From positions 248,001 through 312,000 of the forward strand of contig JABCZI010000005.1 in the NCBI GenBank assembly GCA_013289765.1: a stretch of DNA of 64,000 nt. Reading direction: 5' to 3'. Within the stretch, counting starts at the first letter, position 1, and each line of letters begins with the position of its first letter. Origin of the DNA: Acidobacteriota bacterium. GTDB lineage: Bacteria; Acidobacteriota; Terriglobia; Terriglobales; Acidobacteriaceae. The translations under genes and the position numbers were made by a program. This document shows positions 16,262 to 25,663 of the stretch, in pieces. The notes beneath the pieces are model-generated. The model was not told the origin of the DNA and searched no databases. It saw only the letters and a program-made list of their open reading frames with translations.

Positions 16262-19200
16262 TTGCCGAGACGGTACGCGTCACTCGTCATATTGATTGTT
16301 GCATCGTTCGTATCGGACGCTCGTGCCGTATCGTCAGCGAATTCAGGTGCACCCTCTTTTCAGGATCGACCAGGCTCCGACCCTTCTTCCACTCTCACCC
16401 TGATGACGACTTACGCAGGGCAAATCGTGCAATCAATCGAACTGCCAGGCGTACCGGATGTCGCGCACTTGCTGCAACTGATTCCGCAAAAGCCGGGCGA
16501 GCCGCTTGACCGCGACCAAGTCCGCGAGAGCATCCGGGTGCTATATGCGACCGGGCGTTTTTCCGACATTCAAGCCGAAGTGAGTCCCTGGGGCGCGGGT
16601 GTGCGGCTCACATTTACCACTTCGCTTAACTTTTTTCTAGGCGCCATTGACGTGGAAGGCGCACCCAGCCATCCTAACTACAATTCAATTGTCAATGCAT
16701 CCAAATTCCAGCTCGGCGAACTTTACACCGTAGACAAACTTAACCGCGCCCTGCAGAACATTCATCAGCTTATGCAGGAGAACGGCTATTATCGGGCGCG
16801 CGTTACCGCGGAAAGCACGTCCAATGCGGCAACTCAACAGATCAACGTTCTTATTCACGTAACTCCAGGAGAGCCAGCCCACGTGGGTGAAGTCAAGGCC
16901 ACTGGCCTCTCTACTTTCTCTCAGGACCAGCTTCAGGATATTGCAAGAATGCATCCCGGCGATCGTGTCACAGCGGCCCGCGTCACCAATTCGCTTCAGC
17001 GCTTGCGCAAGAAATTTCAGAAGCAGCATCGCGTCCTCGCTCAAGTTTCCGTTGCGGAACAGAAATATAATCCGTCATCCAATGCCGTCAGCTACACCTA
17101 TCTGATCGAGCCGGGACCAGCTGTCCTGATCTACGCTGAGGGTTTCCGTATCAGCCGGGGCGTGCTAAAGAGGGAAATCCCGGTCTACGAAGAGAACGCT
17201 CTCGACGACGACCTTCTGAACGAAGGCCAGCGCAATCTGCTCGACTATCTCCAGAGCCGCGGCCACTTCGACGCCACTGTCGAGTTTCACAAAGAAAGCG
17301 CTCCAGACATGCTTCGCGTCGTCTATCGCATCGCTCCTGGCGCCGTGCATAGATTCGACCTCATCGATATAACAGGGAACAAATATTTCTTGCGGCCAAT
17401 AATCCGACAGCGCCTCCACATTCAGCCCGCGGGCCGATTTTCCCATGGACACTACAGCGGGGACTTACTGAAGAGCGACGTCGCTTCTCTGCAAGCCTTG
17501 TACGTCTCCAACGGCTTTCGGCAGGCCAAGATTCAGACCAAGGTTGACGACAATTACCACGGCATGATGAACCATTTGGCGGTTCACATTCACATTGACG
17601 AAGGCCCGCAGACGCTGGTCGGAGTTTTCCAGCTTGTCGGCAATCAGAAGATTGATGCCAGGTCATTTCCTGAACTCAACACCAGCGCTGGTCAACCCTA
17701 CTCGGAGCAGAATCTCGCCAATGACCGCCAGATGATTCTTAGTTATTACTTTGATCACGGTTTTTCTAATGCCATTCTCGATATCACGACCAAGCCGTCG
17801 CCCAATCAATCGAATCGCGAAGATGTCACCTACACAATCCATGAGGGCGAACAGTTTTTCGTCAAGCAAGTGATGGTCGCTGGACTCGAACACACTCGCG
17901 ACTATGTAGTTCAGCGCGAAATTCAGGTGGCCGCGGCAGAGTCTCTCAGTCAGCAAGATCTTCTCGACACCCAGAGGAAGCTCTACGACCTTGGGATCTT
18001 CAGCCAGGTCGATACGGCTGTGCAGAATCCCGAGGGCTCTGAGCCGCAGAAAAATGTTCTTATCCAGGCGCAGGAAGCCAAGCGCTATACATTTACTTAC
18101 GGCATTGGTTTGGAATTCGAAACGGGTCTGCCCTCCGGAACGAATTCTCCTGCTGGATCGACTGGCGTAAGCCCGCGGGTCGGTCTCGATATCACGCGCC
18201 TTAACGTCGGGGGGCGGGACCAGACCTTGATCTTCCAGTCTCACGTGGGCCGTCTGCAACAGCGGGGTCTTATAAGCTACGAAATTCCCAAGCTCCTTAA
18301 TAATGACCAGCTCAAACTTTTTTACACAATCTTCTACGACAACAGCCTGGATGTGGCCACGTTTACTTCGCAGCGTTGGGAAGGCAAGATCGATCTCCGG
18401 CAGCAAATCGGCAAGCAGCAACCCAACCGCTCCAATTCCATCACCTACCGATTCGATTACCGCCGAGTCAAAGCCAGCAACTTTGCCGCGAACTTTTCAC
18501 CCGCGGAATTTAGCTTGTTTTCTCTGCCCGCCGTCGTCGGCGGTCCGGGCTTCACCTTCATTCATGACCAACGGGATAATCCTCTGGAAAGCACCAAGGG
18601 GCAATACTTTACTTTCGATGCGTTCGCGGCATCGAGCTATTTCGGCTCCCAGTCGGATTTCGGCCGGACGCTCGCCCAGGATTCCACCTACTATGCCTTC
18701 GGCCGCGCGAACCATAAATTTGTCTTCGCTCGATCTACTTCCGTGGGATTAGAACAGGCCTATCGAGGCACCAGAGTTCTGCCGCCCGGCGCGTGTCAAA
18801 TCATTAAGTTGGTGTCCACGTGCCCAGATGTTACCGTCATTCCGCTTCCCGAAGTTTTTTTTGCCGGCGGCGGCAACTCCCACCGCGGATTCGGGTTAAA
18901 CCAAGCGGGACCACGCGATCCGGATTCCGGTTTTCCAGTTGGGGGCTCGGCGCTGTTCGTCAATAGTGAGGAACTGCGTTTTCCATCGATCAGTTTGCCC
19001 TACCTCGGACAAGGCTTCGGCTTCGCCGTTTTTCACGATATGGGAAACGTCTTTACCGCGGGTCACGATATGCTCAAGGGACTGGTGCGCTGGCATCAGC
19101 CTAACCCGGCGCAGTGTCTGCAAGGCGCCGGTGTTCCCAATCCTTCGTGCCTGACGTATTTCAACAATACCGGGTATAACTTCACGTCTCATGCCCTAGG

Positions 19201-19378
19201 TGTAGGGTTGCGTTATAAGACACCTATCGGTCCACTACGCTTTGACTTCGGCTACAATCTGAATCCAACACGCTATGTTCAGGGGCTTCTAAATCCGGCG
19301 GGACAGTTGACAGGCAATTTCGAGGCGCAACGCCTGCATAATTTCAATCTTTTTTTCAGCATAGGCCAGCCATTTTGA
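16262..19378 (+). CDS. Omp85-family outer-membrane assembly protein (BamA/TamA-like)
   Basis: About 1,038 residues. A signal peptide ending near S-D-A-R-A is followed by a periplasmic part with several POTRA domains (first one starts at G-Q-I-V-Q-S-I-E-L-P-G-V-P-D) and a C-terminal 16-stranded barrel with V-G-L-R-Y-K-T-P-I-G-P-L-R-F-D-F-G. It inserts or exports envelope proteins. The frame is open from 16124, but TTG at 16262 has GAGGA six bases upstream and gives a clean signal peptide, so I prefer it. Its length exceeds a five-POTRA BamA. Because a SurA-like gene and tamB follow with four-base overlaps, a TamA-like role with TamB is likely, though BamA cannot be excluded. Confidence 0.88.
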   Translation: MPRRYASLVILIVASFVSDARAVSSANSGAPSFQDRPGSDPSSTLTLMTTYAGQIVQSIELPGVPDVAHLLQLIPQKPGEPLDRDQVRESIRVLYATGRFSDIQAEVSPWGAGVRLTFTTSLNFFLGAIDVEGAPSHPNYNSIVNASKFQLGELYTVDKLNRALQNIHQLMQENGYYRARVTAESTSNAATQQINVLIHVTPGEPAHVGEVKATGLSTFSQDQLQDIARMHPGDRVTAARVTNSLQRLRKKFQKQHRVLAQVSVAEQKYNPSSNAVSYTYLIEPGPAVLIYAEGFRISRGVLKREIPVYEENALDDDLLNEGQRNLLDYLQSRGHFDATVEFHKESAPDMLRVVYRIAPGAVHRFDLIDITGNKYFLRPIIRQRLHIQPAGRFSHGHYSGDLLKSDVASLQALYVSNGFRQAKIQTKVDDNYHGMMNHLAVHIHIDEGPQTLVGVFQLVGNQKIDARSFPELNTSAGQPYSEQNLANDRQMILSYYFDHGFSNAILDITTKPSPNQSNREDVTYTIHEGEQFFVKQVMVAGLEHTRDYVVQREIQVAAAESLSQQDLLDTQRKLYDLGIFSQVDTAVQNPEGSEPQKNVLIQAQEAKRYTFTYGIGLEFETGLPSGTNSPAGSTGVSPRVGLDITRLNVGGRDQTLIFQSHVGRLQQRGLISYEIPKLLNNDQLKLFYTIFYDNSLDVATFTSQRWEGKIDLRQQIGKQQPNRSNSITYRFDYRRVKASNFAANFSPAEFSLFSLPAVVGGPGFTFIHDQRDNPLESTKGQYFTFDAFAASSYFGSQSDFGRTLAQDSTYYAFGRANHKFVFARSTSVGLEQAYRGTRVLPPGACQIIKLVSTCPDVTVIPLPEVFFAGGGNSHRGFGLNQAGPRDPDSGFPVGGSALFVNSEELRFPSISLPYLGQGFGFAVFHDMGNVFTAGHDMLKGLVRWHQPNPAQCLQGAGVPNPSCLTYFNNTGYNFTSHALGVGLRYKTPIGPLRFDFGYNLNPTRYVQGLLNPAGQLTGNFEAQRLHNFNLFFSIGQPF

Positions 19379-20097
19379 TAAACCGACTTCATTGGCGCAG
19401 AACGGTCACGATCACGGTTTTGGCATTGCTGCTGGCCATTCTCTGGCTGGTCCCGCCGCGTGCGACGGCGCAGGTGATCGATAGGATTATCGCAACCGTC
19501 AACGGCCACGTCATTTTGCAGTCCGACTGGGATGAAGCCCTCTGCTACGAAGCCCTGCTAACCAACCGCGAGCTTGCGCAGTTTACCCGTGACGACCGCC
19601 GCTCCGTTCTTGACCGTTTGGTTGACCAGGAACTTCTTCGCGAGCAGATGAAGTCTGCCGGCTTTTCCCACGCCACCGATGCAGAGGTGGCCGCGCGTCT
19701 GTCGGACGCCCGCAAACAATATCCTGAGGCCGGGTCCGACGAGATCTGGCACGCGCTTCTCGGGCAGTACCATCTCACGGAAAAAGATTTAGTCGCTCAC
19801 ATTCGCCAGCAGATCGACGTGATGCGCCTGATCGATGCCCGGCTTCGTCCAACCGTCCAGATTGATTCCAAGTCAATTGAGGCTTATTACCGCGATCAGT
19901 TCGTTCCGAAGTTAAAGCAGGCAGGAGCCTCCGAGGTTCCTCTCGCCGAAGTTTCGGCGAAGATCCGCGAACTGCTTACGGAAGAAAAGGTGAGCGAGTT
20001 ACTTGTCTCCTGGTTGCAAAACTTGCGCTCTGAGGGGCAGGTACACCTTCCGGGCGTTACGCCCTCTGCTTCCGATGAGGGAGTGCGGTCCCAGTGA
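19375..20097 (+). CDS. SurA-N-like periplasmic chaperone lacking a PPIase domain
   Basis: A 240-residue exported protein. An N-terminal hydrophobic signal (about 9-32, ending A-T-A) is followed by I-D-R-I-I-A-T-V-N-G-H-V-I-L-Q-S-D, the opening motif of SurA/PpiD chaperones. The SurA N-domain helices follow, but no parvulin-type prolyl isomerase domain is present and the protein ends soon after a short helical C-part. It probably chaperones unfolded barrel proteins in the periplasm. It starts at TTG overlapping the upstream stop (TTGA), and its own stop overlaps the GTG of tamB, so three proteins are translationally coupled. Confidence 0.85.
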   Translation: MINRLHWRRTVTITVLALLLAILWLVPPRATAQVIDRIIATVNGHVILQSDWDEALCYEALLTNRELAQFTRDDRRSVLDRLVDQELLREQMKSAGFSHATDAEVAARLSDARKQYPEAGSDEIWHALLGQYHLTEKDLVAHIRQQIDVMRLIDARLRPTVQIDSKSIEAYYRDQFVPKLKQAGASEVPLAEVSAKIRELLTEEKVSELLVSWLQNLRSEGQVHLPGVTPSASDEGVRSQ

Positions 20098-23000
20098 GCG
20101 AACCATCCGCTGAACCCGGGCGCCGCAACGGATGGAAGTACATGTTGCTTGGGGCGTCAGGTGTTTTGTTCTCTGCGCTTGCCCTGCTGGTTTACCTCAA
20201 TACTGATTCTTTCCAATCGCTGGTGCGGCGCCGGCTGGTGGCGGAACTTGAACGCATCACCGGGGGCCGCGCCGAAATCGCCAGCATCCATACCATTCCA
20301 TTTCGTTTGCAGGCTGAGGTGCGCGGCATCACCGTTCACGGGCGTGAATCTGCGAACGACGTCCCCCTCGCGCACGTTGACCACATTGTCGCCCGACTGA
20401 AGATCGGGTCTCTGCTTCGCTCCGAGTTGGCATTCAACGAAGTGGTCCTCGAGCAACCTATCGTTCATGTAGCTTTTTATCCCGACGGAACCACAAATTT
20501 TCCGCCGCGAAAAGCCGGTCCCGCGATTGGCGCAAATCCAGTCGAACAATTGTTTGCGCTCTCCATCGATCATTTCGAAATCCGCCATGGCCAGATGCTG
20601 TGGGACGATCAGGCCATCCCTCTCGATTTTGCCGCCCGCGACACGTCGCTGCAGATGGATTATTCGTTCTTGCATCGCCGCTACGATGGGCGGCTGCTGT
20701 TAGGGTTTGTTGATACCAAGCTGCTGAGCTATCGCCCGTTTTCGTGGATGACGGCGATGGAGTTCAGCCTGGGTTCCGACTCCGCCACGGTTACTTCTCT
20801 TAAGTGGAATTCCGGTCACTCCCACTTGTCAGGCAGTGGCCAAGTGAAAGACTTCCGCCGTCCGCAGCTTCAGGCCTCCTACGATGCGCAGATCGACCTC
20901 AGCGAAGCCGCGTCCATCGCGCGTCGTCACGACCTGCGTGCCGGCATTCTCGCGCTCAAAGGGAACGGCAACTGGTCTCTCGAACAGTTTGCCGCCAATG
21001 GTCTACTGACGCTTCGTGATCTCGGATGGCACGACGATCAAATCTCTTTCTCCAAAGCGTCCCTGAACTCTGACTATTCCATCAATGAGCGGGAGATCAA
21101 ACTCGCGAAACTTCAAGGGAAGATATTTGGAGGTGGTTTCACCGGCGTCGCCGAATTCGATCAATGGCTCGCACCGGCGCAGCACCTGACCCCAGCCGCG
21201 AGAAAAAATTTTGAAACGGCTGTCATTTCCGCGGCCCGGCCGCTGAACAAATCCAGCGCGAAAGCTGCCAAAACTAAATCGGCTTCAATTCAGAATGCGT
21301 TTATAACTCTTCGTCTGTATGATTTTTCTGCGGAAGATCTCGCGGCGGCGCTCAATTCCCCGGCTCATCCGATTCCGCGATTCCATCCCGCTGGTTCGGC
21401 ATCGGGCACGGTTGAAACTCGCTGGCAGGGAACTCCTCGCGACGCGGAAGTACAGTTCGCACTCGATCTTGTCCCTCCGGCTCACCACGCTCCCGCGCAA
21501 ACCCCACTCACCGCGCATGCTGTAGGCGTCTATCACGCCGCAAGCGATAGTCTCGATCTTCCGCAATTCACCCTCGCCATGCCGAACAGCCGCGTTCGCG
21601 CTACTGGCACGCTCTCTTCCTCGTCCGCCGTACGCCTCTCGATTACTACTTCGAGTCTCGTTGACTGGCTGCCATTTGTCGACGCGCTTCGCGGACCCGC
21701 ACTCTGGCCGGTCGTGCTCAATGGCAGCGCCACCTTCAATGGCGGCATGACTGGAGCCCTATCTTCTCCCCAGATTAACGGCGTTTTGCTGGTCGATGAT
21801 TTCGACGTCACCTTGCCGGCCACGGTCAAGACGCCGCAAATTCAAAGCCACTGGGATTCTCTTTCCACATCCATCGAAGTTTCTTTTTCCGCCATCTCTC
21901 TGCACAATGCGATTCTGCGCCGTGACGATACTTCCGTCGGATTCGATGCCTCCGCCATCCTCGATCACGGCCACTTCACGCCCGACAGCCTTTTTAATCT
22001 GCATGCCGACGTGCACAACTCAGAACTGGCCGATCTTCAGGCGCTGGCAGGATGCAACTATCCCGTCTCCGGCAAAGCAGATCTTGTCGTGCAAGCCGCT
22101 GGGACACTCACCAACCCTCACGGCAACGGGCAGATCCATCTCACCGATGCCACGGCATATGGTCAAAGAATTCAGCAGGTCGACTCCGGGTTTCACCTCG
22201 CGGATGGCGAAATTTCTTTCGATAACATTCACCTGCTTCATGACGATTCCGTACTGACGGGTAGCGCAGCCTACAATCCCTCTTCGCGTGTTTTCCATCT
22301 CGACCTCGCGGGCAACAATTTCGATCTCGCCCAGGTGCCACAGCTTTATCCCAGCCGTTTCTCCATCGAAGGCCGCGCCGATTTCAGTCTGAAAGGCTCC
22401 GGCACCAGCGACGCGCCCTCGATTAATGCCGCCCTCCACATTCGCGATTTAAGCTTGGACCACGAACTCGCCGGTGGACTCGACTTGCAGGCCATCACCG
22501 AGGGCAGCGAACTTCATGTGACGGGAAATTCGAACTTACAGCAAGGCTCTGTTCTTCTCAGCGGGAACGTTCAATTGCGCAGCGGCTATCCGGCAAACTT
22601 TTCCCTGAAGATGAATCAGCTGGATATCGATCCGCTTTGGCGCCATTATTTTCTCGGCCAGCCCACGGGCCATTCTGCGGCCGATGGTTCATTGGAGATG
22701 CATGGTCCGCTTCGTCATCCCGACCAGTGGATTCTCGATGGCACTCTGACCGCGCTCGCGCTCGATATCGAGCATCTGAAGGTGCATAATCAGGATCCGA
22801 TTCGCTTCTCGATTGCCCGTCAGGCGATCAATTTCCAGGAACTGCATCTCGTGGGGGAGGGAACCGACCTCACGGCGCAGGGATCCATGCAGCTTTCCGG
22901 AAGCGGCGCACTTGATCTGACTGCCAATGGCCGCCTCGATCTGAAGCTGCTTTCCGCGTTCGACTCCGACGTTAGTTCTTCCGGCGTTGTGGCCATGAAA

Positions 23001-24200
23001 ATCACGGTGGGCGGCACCCTCGCGGAGCCTTTGCCGCAAGGTAGTTTTCAAGTCACAAACGGTGCGCTTTCCTATGCCGGCGTTCCCAGCGGACTAAGCG
23101 AGCTTAACGGCTCAGTCGTTTTCACTCGCGACCACATGCACATTGATACGCTCACCGCTCGCACCGGCGGGGGCAACGTCGACCTCAAGGGCGACGCCAC
23201 TTACATAAACCGGCAACTCAACTTTAATCTTACGGCGAACGGCAAAGGCGTCCGGTTGCGCTATCCGCCGGGGGTCAGCTCCACTGCCGATGGGGAGTTG
23301 CATTGGGTCGGAAGCCGCTCCGCTTCCACGCTTTCCGGCGACATCAGCATCGAAAAAATTGCCGTGACACCGGGCTTCGATTTCAGCGCGTACCTGGAGC
23401 GTAGCCGCCAGTTCGCTACCGTCACCTCCGCGAACTCGCCTCTCAATGACGTCAAGCTCGATATTCGCGTGCAGACCGCTCCTGAACTTCAGATGCGTAC
23501 TGCCATTGCACGGCTCTCCGGGGACGCTGACCTGCGCCTTCGCGGCTCCATTGCGCGCCCTGCCGTCCTCGGCCGCGTTGACGTGCTCGAAGGCCAGGCC
23601 ACATTCCACGGCACCCGGTTCACTCTCGAACGCGGCGATATCACGTTTGCCAATCCGGTGGCCATCGAGCCCCAGTTGAATTTGCAGGCGTCCACACACG
23701 TTCGCAATTATGATCTCAACATCACCGTCACCGGCACGCCCGAACGCCTGAATCTCAACTACCGATCCGAGCCTCCTCTGCCGAAGTCCGACATCATCGC
23801 GCTTCTCGCTCTTGGCCGCACCAATGAAGAATCGGCGCAACTCCAGGAACAATCCGGTCAGAGCGTTTTTTCCGACCAGGCCACCGCCCTCATTCTCAGC
23901 CAGGCGCTGAACACCACAGTCAGCAGCCGATTGCAGCGGTTGTTCGGCGCCAGCAATATCAAAATCGATCCCCAAGGCCTGACCACCGAAACCAATCCCA
24001 CCGCCCGTGGTCCTCAGGTCACCATCGAACAGGAATTTGCCAACAACCTTTCCCTCACCTATTCCACCAACGTGTCGCAGAGTTCGCAGCAGATTATTCA
24101 GGGAGAGTACTATGTGAACCGTAACGTCTCGGTCGTCGGCACCCGCGACCAGAATGGCGTGGTCAGCTTTGACTTGCGCATCCGCCGCCGCAAGAAATAG
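20094..24200 (+). CDS. tamB: TamB-like translocation and assembly protein (AsmA/DUF490)
   Basis: A 1,368-residue protein anchored in the inner membrane by one N-terminal segment (about 17-37), with a very long repetitive beta-rich periplasmic body and a C-terminal DUF490/TamB domain. The last 200 residues hold the typical L-R-L-R-G-S, G-T-R-F-T-L-E-R-G-D-I-T-F and L-A-L-G-R-T-N-E-E motifs and end in D-L-R-I-R-R-R-K-K. TamB-like proteins form a hydrophobic groove bridging the periplasm and take part in outer-membrane protein assembly and lipid transport. GTG start overlaps the upstream stop. The direct coupling to an Omp85 protein is the expected TamA-TamB pairing. Confidence 0.92.
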   Translation: MSEPSAEPGRRNGWKYMLLGASGVLFSALALLVYLNTDSFQSLVRRRLVAELERITGGRAEIASIHTIPFRLQAEVRGITVHGRESANDVPLAHVDHIVARLKIGSLLRSELAFNEVVLEQPIVHVAFYPDGTTNFPPRKAGPAIGANPVEQLFALSIDHFEIRHGQMLWDDQAIPLDFAARDTSLQMDYSFLHRRYDGRLLLGFVDTKLLSYRPFSWMTAMEFSLGSDSATVTSLKWNSGHSHLSGSGQVKDFRRPQLQASYDAQIDLSEAASIARRHDLRAGILALKGNGNWSLEQFAANGLLTLRDLGWHDDQISFSKASLNSDYSINEREIKLAKLQGKIFGGGFTGVAEFDQWLAPAQHLTPAARKNFETAVISAARPLNKSSAKAAKTKSASIQNAFITLRLYDFSAEDLAAALNSPAHPIPRFHPAGSASGTVETRWQGTPRDAEVQFALDLVPPAHHAPAQTPLTAHAVGVYHAASDSLDLPQFTLAMPNSRVRATGTLSSSSAVRLSITTSSLVDWLPFVDALRGPALWPVVLNGSATFNGGMTGALSSPQINGVLLVDDFDVTLPATVKTPQIQSHWDSLSTSIEVSFSAISLHNAILRRDDTSVGFDASAILDHGHFTPDSLFNLHADVHNSELADLQALAGCNYPVSGKADLVVQAAGTLTNPHGNGQIHLTDATAYGQRIQQVDSGFHLADGEISFDNIHLLHDDSVLTGSAAYNPSSRVFHLDLAGNNFDLAQVPQLYPSRFSIEGRADFSLKGSGTSDAPSINAALHIRDLSLDHELAGGLDLQAITEGSELHVTGNSNLQQGSVLLSGNVQLRSGYPANFSLKMNQLDIDPLWRHYFLGQPTGHSAADGSLEMHGPLRHPDQWILDGTLTALALDIEHLKVHNQDPIRFSIARQAINFQELHLVGEGTDLTAQGSMQLSGSGALDLTANGRLDLKLLSAFDSDVSSSGVVAMKITVGGTLAEPLPQGSFQVTNGALSYAGVPSGLSELNGSVVFTRDHMHIDTLTARTGGGNVDLKGDATYINRQLNFNLTANGKGVRLRYPPGVSSTADGELHWVGSRSASTLSGDISIEKIAVTPGFDFSAYLERSRQFATVTSANSPLNDVKLDIRVQTAPELQMRTAIARLSGDADLRLRGSIARPAVLGRVDVLEGQATFHGTRFTLERGDITFANPVAIEPQLNLQASTHVRNYDLNITVTGTPERLNLNYRSEPPLPKSDIIALLALGRTNEESAQLQEQSGQSVFSDQATALILSQALNTTVSSRLQRLFGASNIKIDPQGLTTETNPTARGPQVTIEQEFANNLSLTYSTNVSQSSQQIIQGEYYVNRNVSVVGTRDQNGVVSFDLRIRRRKK

Positions 24201-24241
24201 CGAAACGAAGCCGCCTCGCGCAGAAACAGAAGCTGGAAGCA

Positions 24242-24883
24242 ATGCCCGACCTAACCGCCGCCCGCCAACTCATGGTCGAATCCCAATTGCGTACTCGGGG
24301 TATCTCTGATGCGCGCGTCCTTGACGCCATGCTTCACGTTCCCCGCGACCAATTTGTTCCGGCGGCATATCGCGCCCAAGCCTACGAAGATCATCCGCTT
24401 CCGATCGGCGACAGCCAAACTATCTCTCAGCCGTACATCGTTGCCGTCATGCTCGAATCCCTTCAACTGCAGCCCAGCGATAGAGTTCTGGAAGTCGGCA
24501 CGGGTTCCGGCTATGCAACCGCGCTGCTCGCGGAGCTTGCGGCGGAAGTATTTTCCATTGAGCGTCATCCCGCTCTGGCTGAGAATGCGCGCGAAGTTTT
24601 CACCAGGCTCGGCTATAAGAATGTTCAAGTCTTCACCGGAGACGGTTCGCTCGGTCTTCCCGCATCCGGCCCCTTCGACGCGATCCTGGTTTCGGCCGCC
24701 GCTGCCGGATTGCCTCCAGCTCTCATTGCCCAACTCAACGAGTCTGGACGAATGATCATTCCGGTTGGAACCGGCGATTCGCAACAGCTGCAATTCGTCC
24801 GGATGGTCAATGGAAGTCCCATGATCACCGCGCGTGAACTCGTCCGCTTCGTCCCACTGGTTTCCGGCAATAGTGACGTGTAG
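24242..24883 (+). CDS. pcm: Protein-L-isoaspartate O-methyltransferase
   Basis: A 213-residue methyltransferase that uses S-adenosylmethionine to repair isoaspartyl residues in aged proteins. The substrate motif G-D-S-Q-T-I-S-Q-P-Y-I-V-A and the SAM motif V-L-E-V-G-T-G-S-G-Y-A are both present, and the length is normal. It begins 41 bases after tamB and is probably the last gene of the envelope operon; pcm is often found near stress or envelope genes. Confidence 0.95.
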   Translation: MPDLTAARQLMVESQLRTRGISDARVLDAMLHVPRDQFVPAAYRAQAYEDHPLPIGDSQTISQPYIVAVMLESLQLQPSDRVLEVGTGSGYATALLAELAAEVFSIERHPALAENAREVFTRLGYKNVQVFTGDGSLGLPASGPFDAILVSAAAAGLPPALIAQLNESGRMIIPVGTGDSQQLQFVRMVNGSPMITARELVRFVPLVSGNSDV

Positions 24884-24890
24884 CTGTGGA

Positions 24891-25529
24891 AATATTCGGT
24901 AGTGTCCTAATTTTAGACATTGGCAGCGGCTCAACGTAATAAACTACGGAGCCGATGTCAAACAGAGCACCAAAACGAGCCAAGCCAAAAACGTCGCCAC
25001 GAATGGCACCAAGAACCAAAAGCCGAATCTCGCCACTGGCCATAGTCTTAAGTGCGGCAACTTTGATTGGCGGACTCGCTGCCTTGCTGACATTGCTCCC
25101 TCGCGTAACCCTGACAGTATCCGATCCTCCTAACCCCGACGATCCATTCTCAGCTTCAGCAACCATCACAAATACAGGTTTCATACCACTGGCAAAGGTG
25201 ACGCCATCTGTCAGCGTTAAGTCGATAGAAACCAAAAGTGGTTCTTCGTGGACCCGAAGGGAATTTTCCATACGGCATGAAAGTCCAGCGAGACGTATGG
25301 CAAATATCGGATCTGGGCCTTGATGACCGGTTGACCGTCGCTCTAAACGACGTTTGGGGGGTTGCTCCCGCGGACTTGCAGTCTGCCGATCTTGCAATTT
25401 GGGTGGATTACGAACTGCCGATACTTCATTGGAAAAGGAGCAAAATGTTCCCTTTGGTTGCACACAGGCAAACCAACGGCAAATTCTATTGGTATGCCAA
25501 AACCGTAAATTAGGACACCACCAAATATT
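24891..25529. mobile_element. Cassette bounded by 23-bp inverted repeats
   Basis: The sequence at 24891-24913 (contains GGTAGTGTCCTAATTT) and the reverse complement of 25507-25529 (contains GGTGGTGTCCTAATTT) match in 21 of 23 positions. They enclose a single frameshifted gene; the right repeat supplies its stop codon. No transposase is present, so if mobile it is non-autonomous. I found no convincing target-site duplication. Confidence 0.45.
24955..25513 (+). pseudogene. Frameshifted gene for a membrane-anchored protein of unknown function
   Basis: The first frame (24955 to about 25240) encodes a basic N-terminus rich in Lys/Arg/Pro, one transmembrane segment (about residues 27-48) and a beta-rich domain with A-T-I-T-N-T-G-F-I-P-L. 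From about 25240 the coding potential moves to the next frame, which reads through a plausible protein (W-Q-I-S-D-L-G-L-D-D, I-W-V-D-Y-E-L-P) to a TAG at 25511-25513. The two halves fit one protein of about 185 residues broken by a single frameshift near 25240. It could be a true mutation or a sequencing error. GGAG precedes the ATG. I do not recognise the family. Confidence 0.6.
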
Positions 25530-25663
25530 CTTGCGACTTGGACATCGTGCGAAGAGCCTTCGCCTTGTGCTTTTCCGCACGTTGCCGAGTTGGCGCTCGC
25601 CGTGGTACAAGGTCATAAAACATCCGCAGCACGGCCTCTAACTTCAGCACGGTCGGGAGATAA

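Noticed and set aside
23112-24242. Minus-strand frame of about 376 codons opposite tamB
   Set aside because: Antisense shadow; low-complexity Gly/Ala/Val composition and no ribosome-binding site.
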